Positions 51,869 through 61,813 of a stretch of 64,000 bases of DNA are shown one piece after another. Every line of letters begins with the position of its first letter. The first letter of the stretch is position 1. The notes under the pieces are model-generated. The model did no database searches. It was not told the DNA's origin and saw nothing but the letters and a program-made list of their open reading frames with translations. This stretch comes from Prorocentrum cordatum (Eukaryota > Sar > Dinophyceae > Prorocentrales > Prorocentraceae), in the NCBI GenBank assembly GCA_963575745.1, contig CAUYUJ010013947.1:286057-350056 (forward strand). Direction: 5' to 3'. The translations under genes and the position numbers were made by a program.

Positions 51869-52276
51869 CTATTCACGAAGGCCCCGAAGCTCATTAGCCC
51901 CTTGGAGGATCTCTCCACGACGATTTAATGCGCCCTGATCTCCAGCAAGGGCGTAATGAAACTCAGTTGTGACTAAACCAACGCCCCTGCAAATGGCGCA
52001 GGGTGCCTCAGTTGCAGTACCTTCCATATTGTCAGGCAGCTGTCTGTCCACATGAGCATGTGCAACTCGGTCCCAGCACTGTGCATGGAATCTGTGACCA
52101 CACTGCAGCCTCCAGACCGTGTCGTGATGCCAGAAGTGGCCCAGGCATATGGCACACTTGTACAAGTCACCGTCACTGATGACTGGTGGTGTTGCCGATG
52201 GCCTGATACGCGTCTGGCGCCCCAGAGTGGTTTCACCAACCTCATATCGAATCGGTGGGACCGACGGTAGCTGCAT
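51869..52276 (-). CDS. RING-finger domain inside the copia polyprotein
   Basis: 135 codons. LYKCAICLGHFWHHDTVWRL, QCGHRFHAQCWDRVAHAHVD and APCAICRGVGLV give C-x2-C ... C-x-H-x2-H-x2-C ... C-x2-C, a RING-H2-type zinc fold with the usual Trp after the sixth ligand and an extended gap before the last pair. RING domains recruit ubiquitin E2 enzymes. An E3-like domain in a retrotransposon polyprotein is unusual outside protists; I recall similar domains in dinoflagellate copia elements. It overlaps a different-frame segment at 51973-52554 (GRAGQPLIQL). All ligands are present. Confidence 0.75.
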   Translation of the reverse strand: MQLPSVPPIRYEVGETTLGRQTRIRPSATPPVISDGDLYKCAICLGHFWHHDTVWRLQCGHRFHAQCWDRVAHAHVDRQLPDNMEGTATEAPCAICRGVGLVTTEFHYALAGDQGALNRRGEILQGANELRGLRE

Positions 52277-52400
52277 GGCTGCAAGTGTTGCCGGTCTAAG
52301 TGCAGGCGTCCTTGCTGTAGTTGGATTAGAGGTTGCCCCGCGCGGCCTAACATCCTCTTTGCCTGGCGCTCATGGTTGCGACGCTGGCGGGCCGATTGCA

Positions 52401-53649
52401 TCAAGAGGGTGGCCTGCTGCGCCTCATCTCTAGGCGCAGCTCCCCCATGGATGATGGCACTACCAGGCCAGGGGCCTGCTGCGTCACATCTGAGTCCATA
52501 GGGGTAGCCAAATATCCATAATGAGGAATCTGGCCCGCCACACCTGACGCGCAACCAGAGCCGCGCGTCAACTGAGACTGGTAGAAGTCGTCGGCCGTCG
52601 CTCGCACATGCGGGCTCTCCGGCTGCATTCCCACACGCGGTTTACCAGTTACTTGAGAATGGTAGTCAGGATACAACGGGAAGGCCATCGGTGGTGCTGT
52701 AGGGCGCTCTGCAGCTGTCGGATCGTATGTCGGATGATTGAAAAATGCTGGCACGTATCCGTACCGATTGGGGTTGTCCGGTGATGGATTTGGGCCGGGG
52801 ACATATTCCCATGGCGGCGTCAAGTTAGCGCTAGGGAGGCCGATGCCACCCCTACGCATGGTTTGAGCGGCTTCGCGCATCTGCCGGTACATCCACTCTT
52901 GCTGACCAGCTAGGCTCTCGGCCTTCAGTGCAGCATGGTGATCAGGAAAAGCAGGTTGCACCGCATGTGGACGCGGCGATGCGAATGGCGATGTCGCTTG
53001 TAAAGCCTGGTAGAGCTGCGGGTCCACCCGAATGCTTTGGAGCCTTCTCAGCACTCTGTGGAGTCACAAATGGAGTTGTGGCTCTGCTCATAGGTGCGAA
53101 CCACGCAGGTTGCCCTGCAGGCACTGGCAGTTGCTGGACCTGAGCACGCCACGGATCGCTGGCGCACAGCATGTCGGTGGGAGTAATGCCACTCGAATTC
53201 ATACCTGGCTCGTCCGCACTTTGGGCCTGAAGCCATGGTCCGTCAGATCCCCCTGCAGGTGCCCCCGCTTGATGCACATCTTGCAGCATACATGCCGTGG
53301 AGAATTCGACCTCTTGAGTGGGCGTCGGTTCGGGGCGCTTGAAATTGTACGGGGTCTTTGGAATAAGCAAATCTTTCAACGATGATGCAGCGTCCCGAAA
53401 TTCGTGCATGTCTCCGATAGAAAGACCACTGCTCGGATACTTCTGATCGTTGTCCCGCAGGAGCAAGGGATTCATCCCTACGTGTCCCACGCGGTTGTGC
53501 CTGCACTGGTCGCTGGGCAGAATACCGATAAACTGGGCGATGTGAGTCGAAGGAATTCTGCCGTTCCGGCCTGCCGACTTTGTAATATCGTTTGCTAAGC
53601 GCCGAGTAGCCTTTGTATCCCGAAGCAAGTTCTTCAAACGAACCACCAC
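52401..53649 (-). pseudogene. Copia polyprotein segment, Pro/Gln-rich linker
   Basis: Two frames: 52942-53649 (VVRLKNLLRDTKATRRLAND, ITKSAGRNGRIPSTHIAQFI, then SIGDMHEFRDAASSLKDLLI and Pro-rich sequence) and 52401-53054 (LRRLQSIRVDPQLYQALQAT, AALKAESLAGQQEWMYRQMR, Pro/Tyr-rich). The first block may continue the Tpt1-like domain. Mini-palindromes at 52951, 53105 and 53255 read AVQPA, AGQPA and AGAPA. Confidence 0.4.
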
Positions 53650-53679
53650 CGATATCTCGGAGTCGACACGCAGGCCGGA

Positions 53680-54000
53680 TTAGATTTTGCTGCCGCCGGG
53701 TAGATATTGGCAAGCATGCACAAACTGTCTGCCCTTTCTCTTGATGGTGAAGACGGCACGGCATGACAGCCCCATGCGAAGTATACCCGGGATGTTTTCC
53801 CACTGGGTACCATGAATACAGTAGTAAGGTGCGCCTGGAATAGTCAAATCTGTTGTCCTCATATACAATGATTCAGTGCACTTTATCCCAGGACTGTTGT
53901 GTCCATTACTTGGGCTGATGAAATATGTCTCATGCGCCTCAAAAGCACTTCTTGACCTGTAGCTTGTTTTTCTGCATCCCAGTGCCGTCAACCATGCCAA
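53680..54000 (-). pseudogene. Tpt1/KptA-like RNA 2'-phosphotransferase fragment
   Basis: PYYCIHGTQWENIPGILRMG then LSCRAVFTIKRKGRQFVHAC and QYLPGG. In Tpt1/KptA enzymes the order is HGT...I...GL...R..vH...LP, where His and Arg contact NAD+ and the 2'-phosphate. The HGT, GL, R and VH boxes are visible, but spacing after GL is compressed or altered. In yeast Tpt1 removes the 2'-phosphate left by tRNA splicing; in the retroelement its role is unknown. The frame ends at a stop, and 53243-53803 is a competing frame. The match is by motif only. Confidence 0.5.
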
Positions 54001-54265
54001 TCAAGTCCAGCACAGTCAGTGCTTGGCACGCCCAATGGCGGTTCCTGAAATACCGGCGCACAGTCTCCAGGTGTGTGCGTGTGTGCGATTATGACGATCA
54101 TATCTTTCAGGTGGCCAATGGTCGAGCAGCTCTGAAAGCTCAACCCATCCATCAAATTCATCGAAATACGGTACTGGTCGCATAAACCTATCAGAGAGAT
54201 GGGTGTTATGAAATGGTTATTGGCGAAGAGCAGTCTTCAGCCACTCTGAGCAGTGGCGCTGCTCC

Positions 54266-54976
54266 TCATGGCTCAACCTGGGGCCTCCTGATGTTTTCTG
54301 CGTTAAGGATCCCAATCGAGTTTTCCTTCTCCGAATGATACGTGAGCGCCGGGCGCTGTCTCAAAATATTACGTACCATCTGGCGCGCATGAGCTTCTCT
54401 GTCGGCGGCAAGGACGGTGGTATCCTGAATATCGCACTGCACCACATTGGATCGATCAGACCCGTCATCATATTTGAGGTGATATGTAGGGTTGATCTTC
54501 GTGCGATTGGAAGTGCGTAAATGGTCCCAATACTGTTTGAATTCAACGGGCACTTCCAAAGTAAGAGCAGGTTGCCCCGCAGAACTCCGAGGGGGTTGCC
54601 CCGCAGAACTGCGAGCTGCTGCAGATGCTGCGGGTGCACGAGCGCCTGCCGATGACGAGGCAGCGCTTGCTGTTCCCCTGGGCGTCCGAGGAGTCCTTGG
54701 CGGAGTACTGATGTCATAGTCCTGGCGTTTCTTCTCGTTGATGTTGTAGTACTCGACTGTCTGATATTTGGGGGCTGCCTCTGATGCCATGGATGTAGTT
54801 CCCAATAGTTTCTTATCGATGCCACGCCGTGTTGAAGAAGCATCCCCTGGTGATCCTTCCAGTGCCGACGTCCAGCCAGTCCTGTGTGTCCGGCCAGGCG
54901 CAGGGCCGCGACGTGGCACAGGGTCCTTCGGAGTAGGAGTGCCGGGGCCGCGAAATGCAGCTGCTGCGGCGGCCAC
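54266..54976 (-). pseudogene. Copia polyprotein segment with basic helical block
   Basis: N-terminal half Pro/Arg/Ala-rich (MASEAAPKYQTVEYYNINEK is the exception). Two tandem 24-bp inserts read SSAGQPPRSSAGQPA (54567-54614). Then VPVEFKQYWDHLRTSNRTKI, NPTYHLKYDDGSDRSNVVQC and AADREAHARQMVRNILRQRP, which look like a folded domain I cannot name. Confidence 0.4.
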
Positions 54977-55251
54977 TGCTTGTCCTCTGAATCGATGTCG
55001 ATCAGCAGTTTGCCCCGCAGGTCGCTGTTGCTTGCTATTTCCAGGGTTCGGATCATATGGGCCCCTCCTCTTCGTCTGTTTGGGCGGTAGTCAGCGCTGA
55101 TCAGGTCCGAGCGACTTAGACGGACTCGATGAATCCGAAGATGGAGAAATCTCCATAGGCGGATCTGTCTTCGACTTGGGCGCTGCCTTAGCCGTTGCCC
55201 CTGCAGGTACCCATGGCCCATGGCGCGCGGGGTCTTTGCCGGGTTTCAGGT

Positions 55252-55797
55252 CTATACCGTCGGGCGCTTTGAGCGCCAGATTATTGATCGTGGTTTTTTT
55301 CCTCCCAGACAAGAGATGCATGGTAGAGCCAGCCCTCCGTTTAATCTGGTCTTTACCCGGCCTACACCTCCAGCGCGGTAGGCAATCCGTTTTCTTGGAG
55401 AAAGATCCATTTCTTGTGTGACGACGTACTTGGGATCGATAGGGGTGTCCGCATCGTGCGTGACGTCCGTGATGTCCGTGCCGGTGGTGAGGGCGCCGGA
55501 GTGGTCCGAGTCGTACTCTGCAGGAGCTGCTTCCGTGGGGTCTACCTCTTCGGCCACCGCTTCAACTTCAGCTTCGTCAGCTTCTTGTTGGTCATCTTCT
55601 TCTGATGCATATGAAGCGGGTCCCCCCGCATGCCAGTCCCGATTAGTTGGCTTCAATTGATGAAGAGGTGATCTGCTTTTCCATATCCCAAGAGATCTGG
55701 AGATCTCTTCGGCTGTAGTTTGGTCGTAATCTTTTCCCATCAACTGCCTATGATGGCGTGGCATTAGAATCGGTGCAGCAACCTCGACCATCACCAT
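55252..55797 (-). pseudogene. Copia polyprotein segment, acidic
   Basis: 181 codons. KDYDQTTAEEISRSLGIWKS then an acidic run (EEDDQQEADEAEVEAVAEEV). A mini-palindrome at 55616 reads AGGPA. IDPKYVVTQEMDLSPRKRIA and YRAGGVGRVKTRLNGGLA follow. Possibly a chromatin- or RNA-interacting acidic linker; no family recognised. Confidence 0.4.
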
Positions 55798-55848
55798 GAG
55801 TCCATACCCACGGAGTCTTTTTGAAGTTCGGGCTTCTAGATGGGCGTC

Positions 55849-56559
55849 TCATGGGGCAGCCAAGCCCGTGGTCGGCATTCGGGGCACGTGCAACAAACGC
55901 CTCTGTAGAGCTTCCGTTCCTCGACGATCGCTCTTTTGAGGTCGCGCCTGACAATCTTCTTGTGTTTTGACAGGTCCTGTCCTTGTTGAGCGAATGATAT
56001 TGCCGTCTTCATCTCGTTCAACAGTCCGAAGAGAGTACCAGTGGCGAATCCGGCGCTCTGCCCAACCCTTGTTCAACCAATATCGCATCGTATCTGGGCG
56101 CATGTACTGACGAGCCAATCCTGCTTCCGCGTAGCCAGCAAGGCGCTGCATTCCGCCCTCTAGACCTTCTTCTTGCGGTTGATCCTCTTGAGGCGGGCGT
56201 CCCTGCAGACGGTCCCTCCTCGGGGGAGTGTCAGGTCTATTGGTCCGCCATGGAGGGGCCTCTGGAGTTCCCGCATCAGGGGGGTGAGGGCGCTGAAGGC
56301 CGCTAGAGCGAGCGCCGCTGGAGCGCGCGCGCGCGGTCGGGTGAGCGACTGGGGATCCGACCGCGACGTGCCAGACGATCATCATTTTATCATTCTTCGC
56401 GTGAGTGACTAGGGGTCCGACCGCCACGTACCAGGCGATTATTATTTTCTCATTATTCGTCATTGTCGTCGGCGCGATATTTGTTCTCCAAACCTGGCGG
56501 CTTCTCGATCGCTCCCGGCGGCTCATGGAGCGGTCCGAAGCTACGAATGTGCATTGCAT
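55849..56559 (-). pseudogene. Copia polyprotein segment with 60-bp tandem duplication
   Basis: 236 codons. A duplicated ~20-residue block (NEKIIIAWYVAVGPLVTHA / NDKMMIVWHVAVGSPVAHP, DNA 56340-56460) precedes a Pro/Arg-rich linker and GMQRLAGYAEAGLARQYMRP, DTMRYWLNKGWAERRIRHWY, SLRTVERDEDG. The W-NKGW-E-RI--WY block recurs in dinoflagellate copia elements by my memory; function unknown. The mini-palindrome at 56193 is read in a different phase here (QGRPP). Confidence 0.4.
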
Positions 56560-56691
56560 CCCTTCCTTATGGCCAAGTTTATATTCAACGCGCTCATTTT
56601 ATGGCCAGATCACACCGCTCAATTCCATGTTTGTCAGATTTCCAATAACCCGAGGATAAAGCATCAACTGTATGAGCTCTTCTGTTGCAGG

Positions 56692-57120
56692 AATTCTGGC
56701 TTATGGCTCCGCGGGTGCCCCCGCCATTTCGGCATCTCCTTCGGCGGGCATGCGGAAGTTCTCGACAAGCGCAAGATCTGCAGGTTGCCTCGCGATGGGT
56801 ATGCCCAGCTAGTCTGCCAGACCAATGCCATTGTGGCCAGTGAATACCTCGAGCAGCTCGTCGGCGCAGTTCTCGAGGGACATACTGGCACTCAAATATC
56901 TGGCAGCCATGAAGTTAACAATTGCAACTGAGTTATCGGCAGGGCCGGCTAATTGTGACTCCCGGTCAACATACTGTATATCCGAGTCAGTTTTAGCCAG
57001 ATGTATCGACGGACCTCTGCCTCTCCGGCCACCCTGAGGGCATTCGCGGCGAAAGTGCTGCGTGCTATGGCATATGTCGCACTCCATCGTTTTGTTATTG
57101 GCATCCTTCGGGTTCCCCAA
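56692..57120 (-). pseudogene. Gag zinc knuckle (CCHC) segment
   Basis: KTMECDICHSTQHFRRECPQ is a canonical C-x2-C-x4-H-x4-C knuckle for RNA packaging, followed by a basic GGRRGRG stretch and VDRESQLAGPADNSVAIVNF. A TAG interrupts after GHNGIGLAD; the same frame resumes with PIARQPADLALVENFRMPAE and AEMAGAPAEP, including two AGxPA-type inserts (56780, 56711). It lies just downstream of the basic gag tail but in another frame. Confidence 0.75.
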
Positions 57121-57820
57121 CGTCCCTTACCTTTTTTCCTGATGTATGCCCACGATTCCTGCCTGCACCTAAGAATATTTCTTCATATTGTGGCCCGGGA
57201 GGGGATGCTAGGAATGCTGATATGCCTCTGCCGGGCAATCGCTGACGCTTACCTCTACCCTTACATTGACCCTTTGCCTTTTCCCTTGAGTGCTCGTCGT
57301 GCGATACGCCGTACCTTGCGGACTGGCTTCGTAAGAATCGCCTCCATCTGCGCTTATGTTTCTGGTATCCCAAGAATGACCATTGCGCCTGTTGCTCTTC
57401 CGCGATGTATGTGGGCACATCGGAGTAGTCAAGGGCTGTGGCCTCGTCGTCCGCAGACGCATCGGTGTCAGTACCGGAGTCGAAGTCAGACTCGGCAGGT
57501 TGGCCCGCTGAGCCCATCAGGGTTCTGGCCTGCGCGGGGGATGCCGCATCAGGCGGCCCCCGAAACTTGACCCAGGAGTCTTGCGACCCCGAGGCCGATC
57601 CACCGTTCTGAGCCAGTAGTGTAGTGGTCTCAGTTTGTTGAGGATCGTCATTGCAGACGTTAATTGCAGTTCGCCCTGCGTTTGCCTCAGCGTGCAAGGT
57701 CTCGGTTCGATGACCGCGATTGAAAATGCCACCAATATTGCCAGGGGTTCTCTCGGCAATGTGTGCATATGACCTCGTGCGTTCAAGTGGTGCATCAAAC
57801 TGTTGCTGGTCTCTCGGCAT
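57095..57820 (-). pseudogene. Gag-like protein, C-terminal half
   Basis: ATG at 57820. 241 codons: acidic TDTDASADDEATALDYSDVP, then aromatic-basic YQKHKRRWRRFLRSQSARYG and KAKGQCKGRGKRQRLPGRGI, followed by SPPGPQYEEIFLGAGRNRGH. Trp/Arg-rich plus GKGRGK-type tail directly before a CCHC knuckle is the gag layout of this copia group. It is expected to bind RNA and assemble particles. AGRTA (57667) and AGQPA (57495) inserts are present. A frameshift near 57115 cuts it from the knuckle. Confidence 0.6.
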
Positions 57821-57930
57821 GTGGTGGTTCAGTTTTGCAGGAGTTGCTGCGCACGCGATGCCCCCACTCCAAGAGCTCTCAATAAAAGAGTTGTCAAGTT
57901 TTGAAAGTTGGGATGTTCAAGCCTGCCGTT

Positions 57931-58233
57931 TCAGCTTCGTAGCGGGCTATCTCGAAGCGTGCTAAACGTCTGGTCGATGTTTTTTCCCGCATGGATTCGG
58001 AAGCCAATGAGAGCTGTACCAGAGTTGAGTTGGCGCTCCTCTTCTAATTTCTCGAACTTCGCGCTTAAGAGGAACATGATGTAGGTGGTGCCGTCGGTAT
58101 GGCGGCCACCTATGTCAACGCCAAACTTGATACCTGCTGGGGGGACTCTCAAGGTTATGGTCCGTGCGAGACCTCCCAAACCTCGCTGCGCGGCTGCAAC
58201 TTGCTGGGAGAGCGTCACGTTGCCTGCGGTCAC
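57931..58233 (-). pseudogene. Possible gag N-terminal segment
   Basis: 100 codons: NVTLSQQVAAAQRGLGGLAR, TITLRVPPAGIKFGVDIGGR, FLLSAKFEKLEEERQLNSGT. It lies 0.5 kb inside the 5' LTR, where gag should begin. No capsid motif is recognised. The overlapping frame 58115-58879 runs from the LTR and is probably not coding. Confidence 0.35.
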
Positions 58234-58748
58234 GTTGATCCAGGCATGTACCCCGCGGACATTCGCGAAAAGCTACCTGACCGGCTGGGTTCCAATGAGG
58301 GCCGGTCGTGCTTGATTCGTTTCCGCCACGCACATGTCCTACCACGCGCCCGATAGCGAGCCATGTAAGCCCAAAGGTAGTTACGCCAATCCAATGGCCT
58401 CGTAGGTCGTAGTCGGATGTAGTCGGTTGGGGCTTCCGATGCGCGGTCGTGAGTCTGCGCGGGGGCGGGGGCGGCGCCGCATCGTATCGCGCGCTTCCAT
58501 GCATTATGTCTCCGAAGAAGTTTCCAATTGGAGTAGGTGGGTGGACTTCAGGAGTGTAGTAGCGCAGGGATGTAGGACGAAAGTAAGAGGCCTCCGCGCA
58601 AGCAGAGGTGTCACTGGAAGCATCCTTGCTATACTGCGTAGTTCTATACACTCCTCCGCGCAATCCCACTGCACCCTGATGTTCTGTAGTCCACCAGATA
58701 GCGTCGTGGATGGTGAGGAGTAGAGCATGGGCTGACCAACGTAGGCCA

Positions 58749-58760
58749 GGTCCGCTACCA
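58749..58760 (-). other. Primer-binding site (initiator tRNA-Met type)
   Basis: Minus strand reads TGGTAGCGGACC directly after the 5' LTR (58761). TGGTA-C-GAG-type sites pair with the 3' end of tRNA-iMet and are the standard copia primer. It fixes the minus sense of the element. Confidence 0.75.
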
Positions 58761-59010
58761 AGTTTGAACGTTGGGAGACCCAACCAACAGCTTCGCCTTA
58801 GGCGAAGCCCAGCTCCCGCTCTGTTGTACCGTAGTAGCCATAGTCCCAGTAGTAGGGGGCGAGCCATCTCAAGCAGCATTTTGGCATCGATGGCAAATAG
58901 TACACCTCGCGCTGAGGTGTAGTCAGATCTGGGCGGCCGGCCGCTTGAGCCACGCGGCCGCGGGCACGCGTTCGCTTCCGCTCCCTATGTACCCCATCTC
59001 ACTTTAGAGT
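58761..59010 (-). repeat. 5' LTR of the copia element
   Basis: 250 bp, AGTTTGAACG ... ACTTTAGAGT on the + strand. It contains a perfect hairpin GCTTCGCC-TTA-GGCGAAGC. Flanking bases AACGG here and AATGG left of the 3' LTR could be a 5-bp target duplication with one change, but both lie in GGCCCCCAA-type repeat, so chance is possible. Confidence 0.85.
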
Positions 59011-59139
59011 AACGGCCCCCAAGACGATTCAAATCTGCCTCCGAGAGTCCCCCGAGAGACCTACCACGATGTCCAAGCGAACACTCAAGAGGCCTCTGGC
59101 CCACAACCCATGCACGGTGGCGGGATGGGCCGAAGGCCA

Positions 59140-59660
59140 TTAGTATCTATAGATCATTCTATCGATCCCACAATCGATCCCACTATCTATATGCCAATAT
59201 CGCTATCAATCGGTCTCACTACCTATCTCACACGCGATCCCATTATCTATCAGTCTCACTTTTCGATCTATAGATTTATCTATCTATCTATTTACCCGTC
59301 CTACTATCGATATATCGAAACCATGGAAAAACCGTCGGGATACCATTGGGGCACCATCTGGGAACCGTGCCACCGCCAGCCAACCGGGGGCAACAAGACG
59401 TGGCCGGGTTTCGCACCGGCAACGACTGGCCCAGCGAGACACCCGCGGGACGCCATCGAGACGCCCCCAAACCACCGCTGGCCAGCCGGGGAGAGCAACG
59501 TTTGCCCTGGACTCGCCGTAGTTGCGGCTGGTTTATTCCGCTCGCCCGCCCAAGCTGATTCGCCTCGACCTCGCGCGCGACGCGAGCGCGATGCCGAAGT
59601 CGAGGTCCCGGCGGGGGGTCTCCGTCTTACTTCGATATTGCCCCCTTTTACTTCCGATTT
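59140..59660 (+). repeat. Composite segment, copy 1: CTATCGATC repeats to CCCGG...TCTCCGT block
   Basis: ATCGATCCCACTATCTAT-type repeat (59150-59300), CGGGACGCCATCG-type words, then CTCGCCCGCCCAAGCTGATT and TCTCCGTCTTACTTCGATAT. The same sequence of blocks occurs at 60970-61790. Confidence 0.6.
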
Positions 59661-60240
59661 TGCTTAGATGAGCAATGGCATGCGCATGTGGATGATGGGT
59701 GATGCGGCGGGTGACGAGGGGGTGAGGAGGAGGGCGAGAGCTCTGTACTTCGCCCCTCCACGCTCGTGCTTCTCCCGCGCCATTTTTGCATTGTTCCCAC
59801 CTTCTCCCGAATGCGCCCCCCCGCCCCGCCGGGTTGAGCCGTGGGGCGGGGCAGGAAGGGAGGCCGCGTCTGCATGACAGCAAGGCCGAGAGCGAGCGAG
59901 GAGGGTGAGAAGGAGGATGAGAATGACGAGGGCGGAGGAAAGCGGGAGTCCAGTTTTTTTTATGGGGCGACGCCATGGGGGCCGGCGCCCCAGTTTCGCA
60001 TGGGCACGCGGATGCCCCCCGAAGGTCGCGCCACCCCCAGGTGCGCAACACGAAGGGCTGAAGTGGGGTTTAATCGGGCCTGTTCCTCTACAGGGATGTA
60101 TATTCAGAAATAGGAAGCAGTAGTCTGGGGACGATGGTTTGACCCTGGACTATTTGGGGGTATTTTTTGCTGCCTATGTTTTTGTTCAAAACCCCCTTGT
60201 GGGGGGACATGCCCGACCTATGACTAGAGGTCCAGGGCTG
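59661..60240. other. No gene recognised
   Basis: Short frames on both strands; Arg/Gly- or Pro-rich translations. Nothing identifiable. Confidence 0.45.
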
Positions 60241-60840
60241 GACAGATGCCGAGACAATCCCCGTCGCGCCCGCGGGGGGCCGAACCCGAGTGCTTGCGCT
60301 TCTGGGGCGCCGCCCCCGGAACAGCACAACCTCCCGTGGCACCGCCCCGGAGAGGTAGGCGCCCGGGCGCAAACCCGAGCGTCGATCTCTCCTCGGCGAC
60401 GCCGCGCGCGGCCAAGCACCGACGTTTCCACCCCCGAGATGGACGGGGCCGGCGGGCGTCCCACGCAGGCTGGTCGACAAGGGCTACGCCTTGGAGGAGC
60501 ACGCGCCCGGGCGCGCGCCCGGGTTTGCGCCCGGGTGCCCATCTCTCCCCGGCGACGCCGCGCGCGGCCAAACACCGACATGTTGACCCTCGAGATGGGG
60601 GGGCGGGCGGGCGTTCGACGCAGACCCGAGCTCCCATCTCTCCCCGGCGACGCCGCGCGCGGCCACGCGCCGACATTTGAGCCCTCGAGATGGAAGGGTG
60701 GGCGTCCGAGGCGCGGGCCATTTGGCATGGGCGTCGCCCTGGAGAGACAGACGCCCGGGCGCGCATCCGAGTGCTTATCATTCCCCGGCGACGCCGCGCA
60801 CGGCCAAGCACCGAGCTTCCGCGGAGGGGAGCTCCCGCGG
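60241..60840 (+). repeat. Irregular repeat with CGGCGACGCCGCGCGCGGCC cores
   Basis: Cores near 60393, 60549, 60642 and 60788, each followed by CGACRTKT and CGAGATGGAMGGG and preceded by CGCCCGGGCGC words. Spacing is uneven (about 95-155 bp). Open frames on both strands are repeat translations. Confidence 0.75.
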
Positions 60841-60869
60841 AGTGATCAGAAAGGCTTGCGGCGAGTTGG

Positions 60870-60914
<45 letters not shown>

Positions 60915-60969
60915 TACACACATACGACCACCCTTCGGGTGATAAGGAGGTTCGGGGGGGGAGGAACCA

Positions 60970-61129
60970 ACGTTTCACTCGATCGGTCTCACTATCGATC
61001 TCACTATCGATCTCAGTATCGGTCTCGCTCGATCGATCTCCCTCGATCGATCTCACAGTTGATCTCACAATCGATCTCACTCGATCTCACTCGATCTCAC
61101 TCGATCTATCTCACACTCGGTCTCACTCG

Positions 61130-61174
<45 letters not shown>

Positions 61175-61275
61175 GTCCTCATCATCATCAGCATCATCAT
61201 CAGCATCACCACCATCATCATTATCAGCATCAACATCAGCATCAGCATCATCAGCAGCATCATCATCAGCATCAC

Positions 61276-61351
<76 letters not shown>

Positions 61352-61359
61352 TCATCATC

Positions 61360-61404
<45 letters not shown>

Positions 61405-61778
61405 GCATCATCATCATCATCGCGGGACACCGCGGCACACCGGCGGGACACCGCGGGGCACCGCGGGACACCGCGGGACACCGCGGGACACTGGCGGGAC
61501 ACCGCGGGCCACCGGCCGCCCGGAAGGGAGACATTTGGTTTGGCCGCGCCTCAGCCACACGGGACACCAGCGGGACACCGGCGGGACACCGCGGGCCTCC
61601 GGCCGCCCGGAAGGGAGACATTTGGTCCGGCCGCGCCTCAGCCACAGGAGACTTTCTTCTCGCCCGCCCACGCAGCTTCGCCTCGCCCGCACGCACGGCA
61701 CGCACGAACACGAAACCGAAATCGATTTCCCGGTAGGGGGGCTCTCCGTTCCACTTCGATCTCACCCCCTCACCTCCG

Positions 61779-61790
<12 letters not shown>
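60970..61790 (+). repeat. Composite segment, copy 2, with (CAT)n core
   Basis: CTCACTATCGATCTCACTAT repeats (60978-61130), (CAT)n 61133-61424, GGGACACCGCGGG words (61425-61590), a duplicated ~75-bp block with GGGAGACATTTGGTYYGGCC, then CTCGCCCGCCCACGCAGCTT and CTCTCCGTTCCACTTCGATC, parallel to copy 1. Confidence 0.7.

Positions 61791-61813
<23 letters not shown>

Larger units (their letters stand above)
41505..59010 (-). mobile_element. ~17.5-kb Ty1/copia-type LTR retrotransposon
   Basis: The two LTRs bracket 17.0 kb of internal DNA. Transcription sense is minus: the primer site is at the right LTR and domains run gag-like, CCHC, ..., protease, integrase, RT, RNase H towards the left. Integrase before RT is the copia order. 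The length is 3-4 times a canonical copia element because of extra coding segments between gag and protease and a 1.9-kb insert in RT. It is non-autonomous now (dead RT box, many frameshifts). Confidence 0.85.

Noticed and set aside
41491-59022. 11-bp ACGGCCCCCAA at both ends of the copia element as a target-site duplication
   Set aside because: The left copy is 4 bp away from the LTR edge and both copies are words of the surrounding decamer repeat; a 5-bp AATGG/AACGG duplication is more plausible but also unproven.
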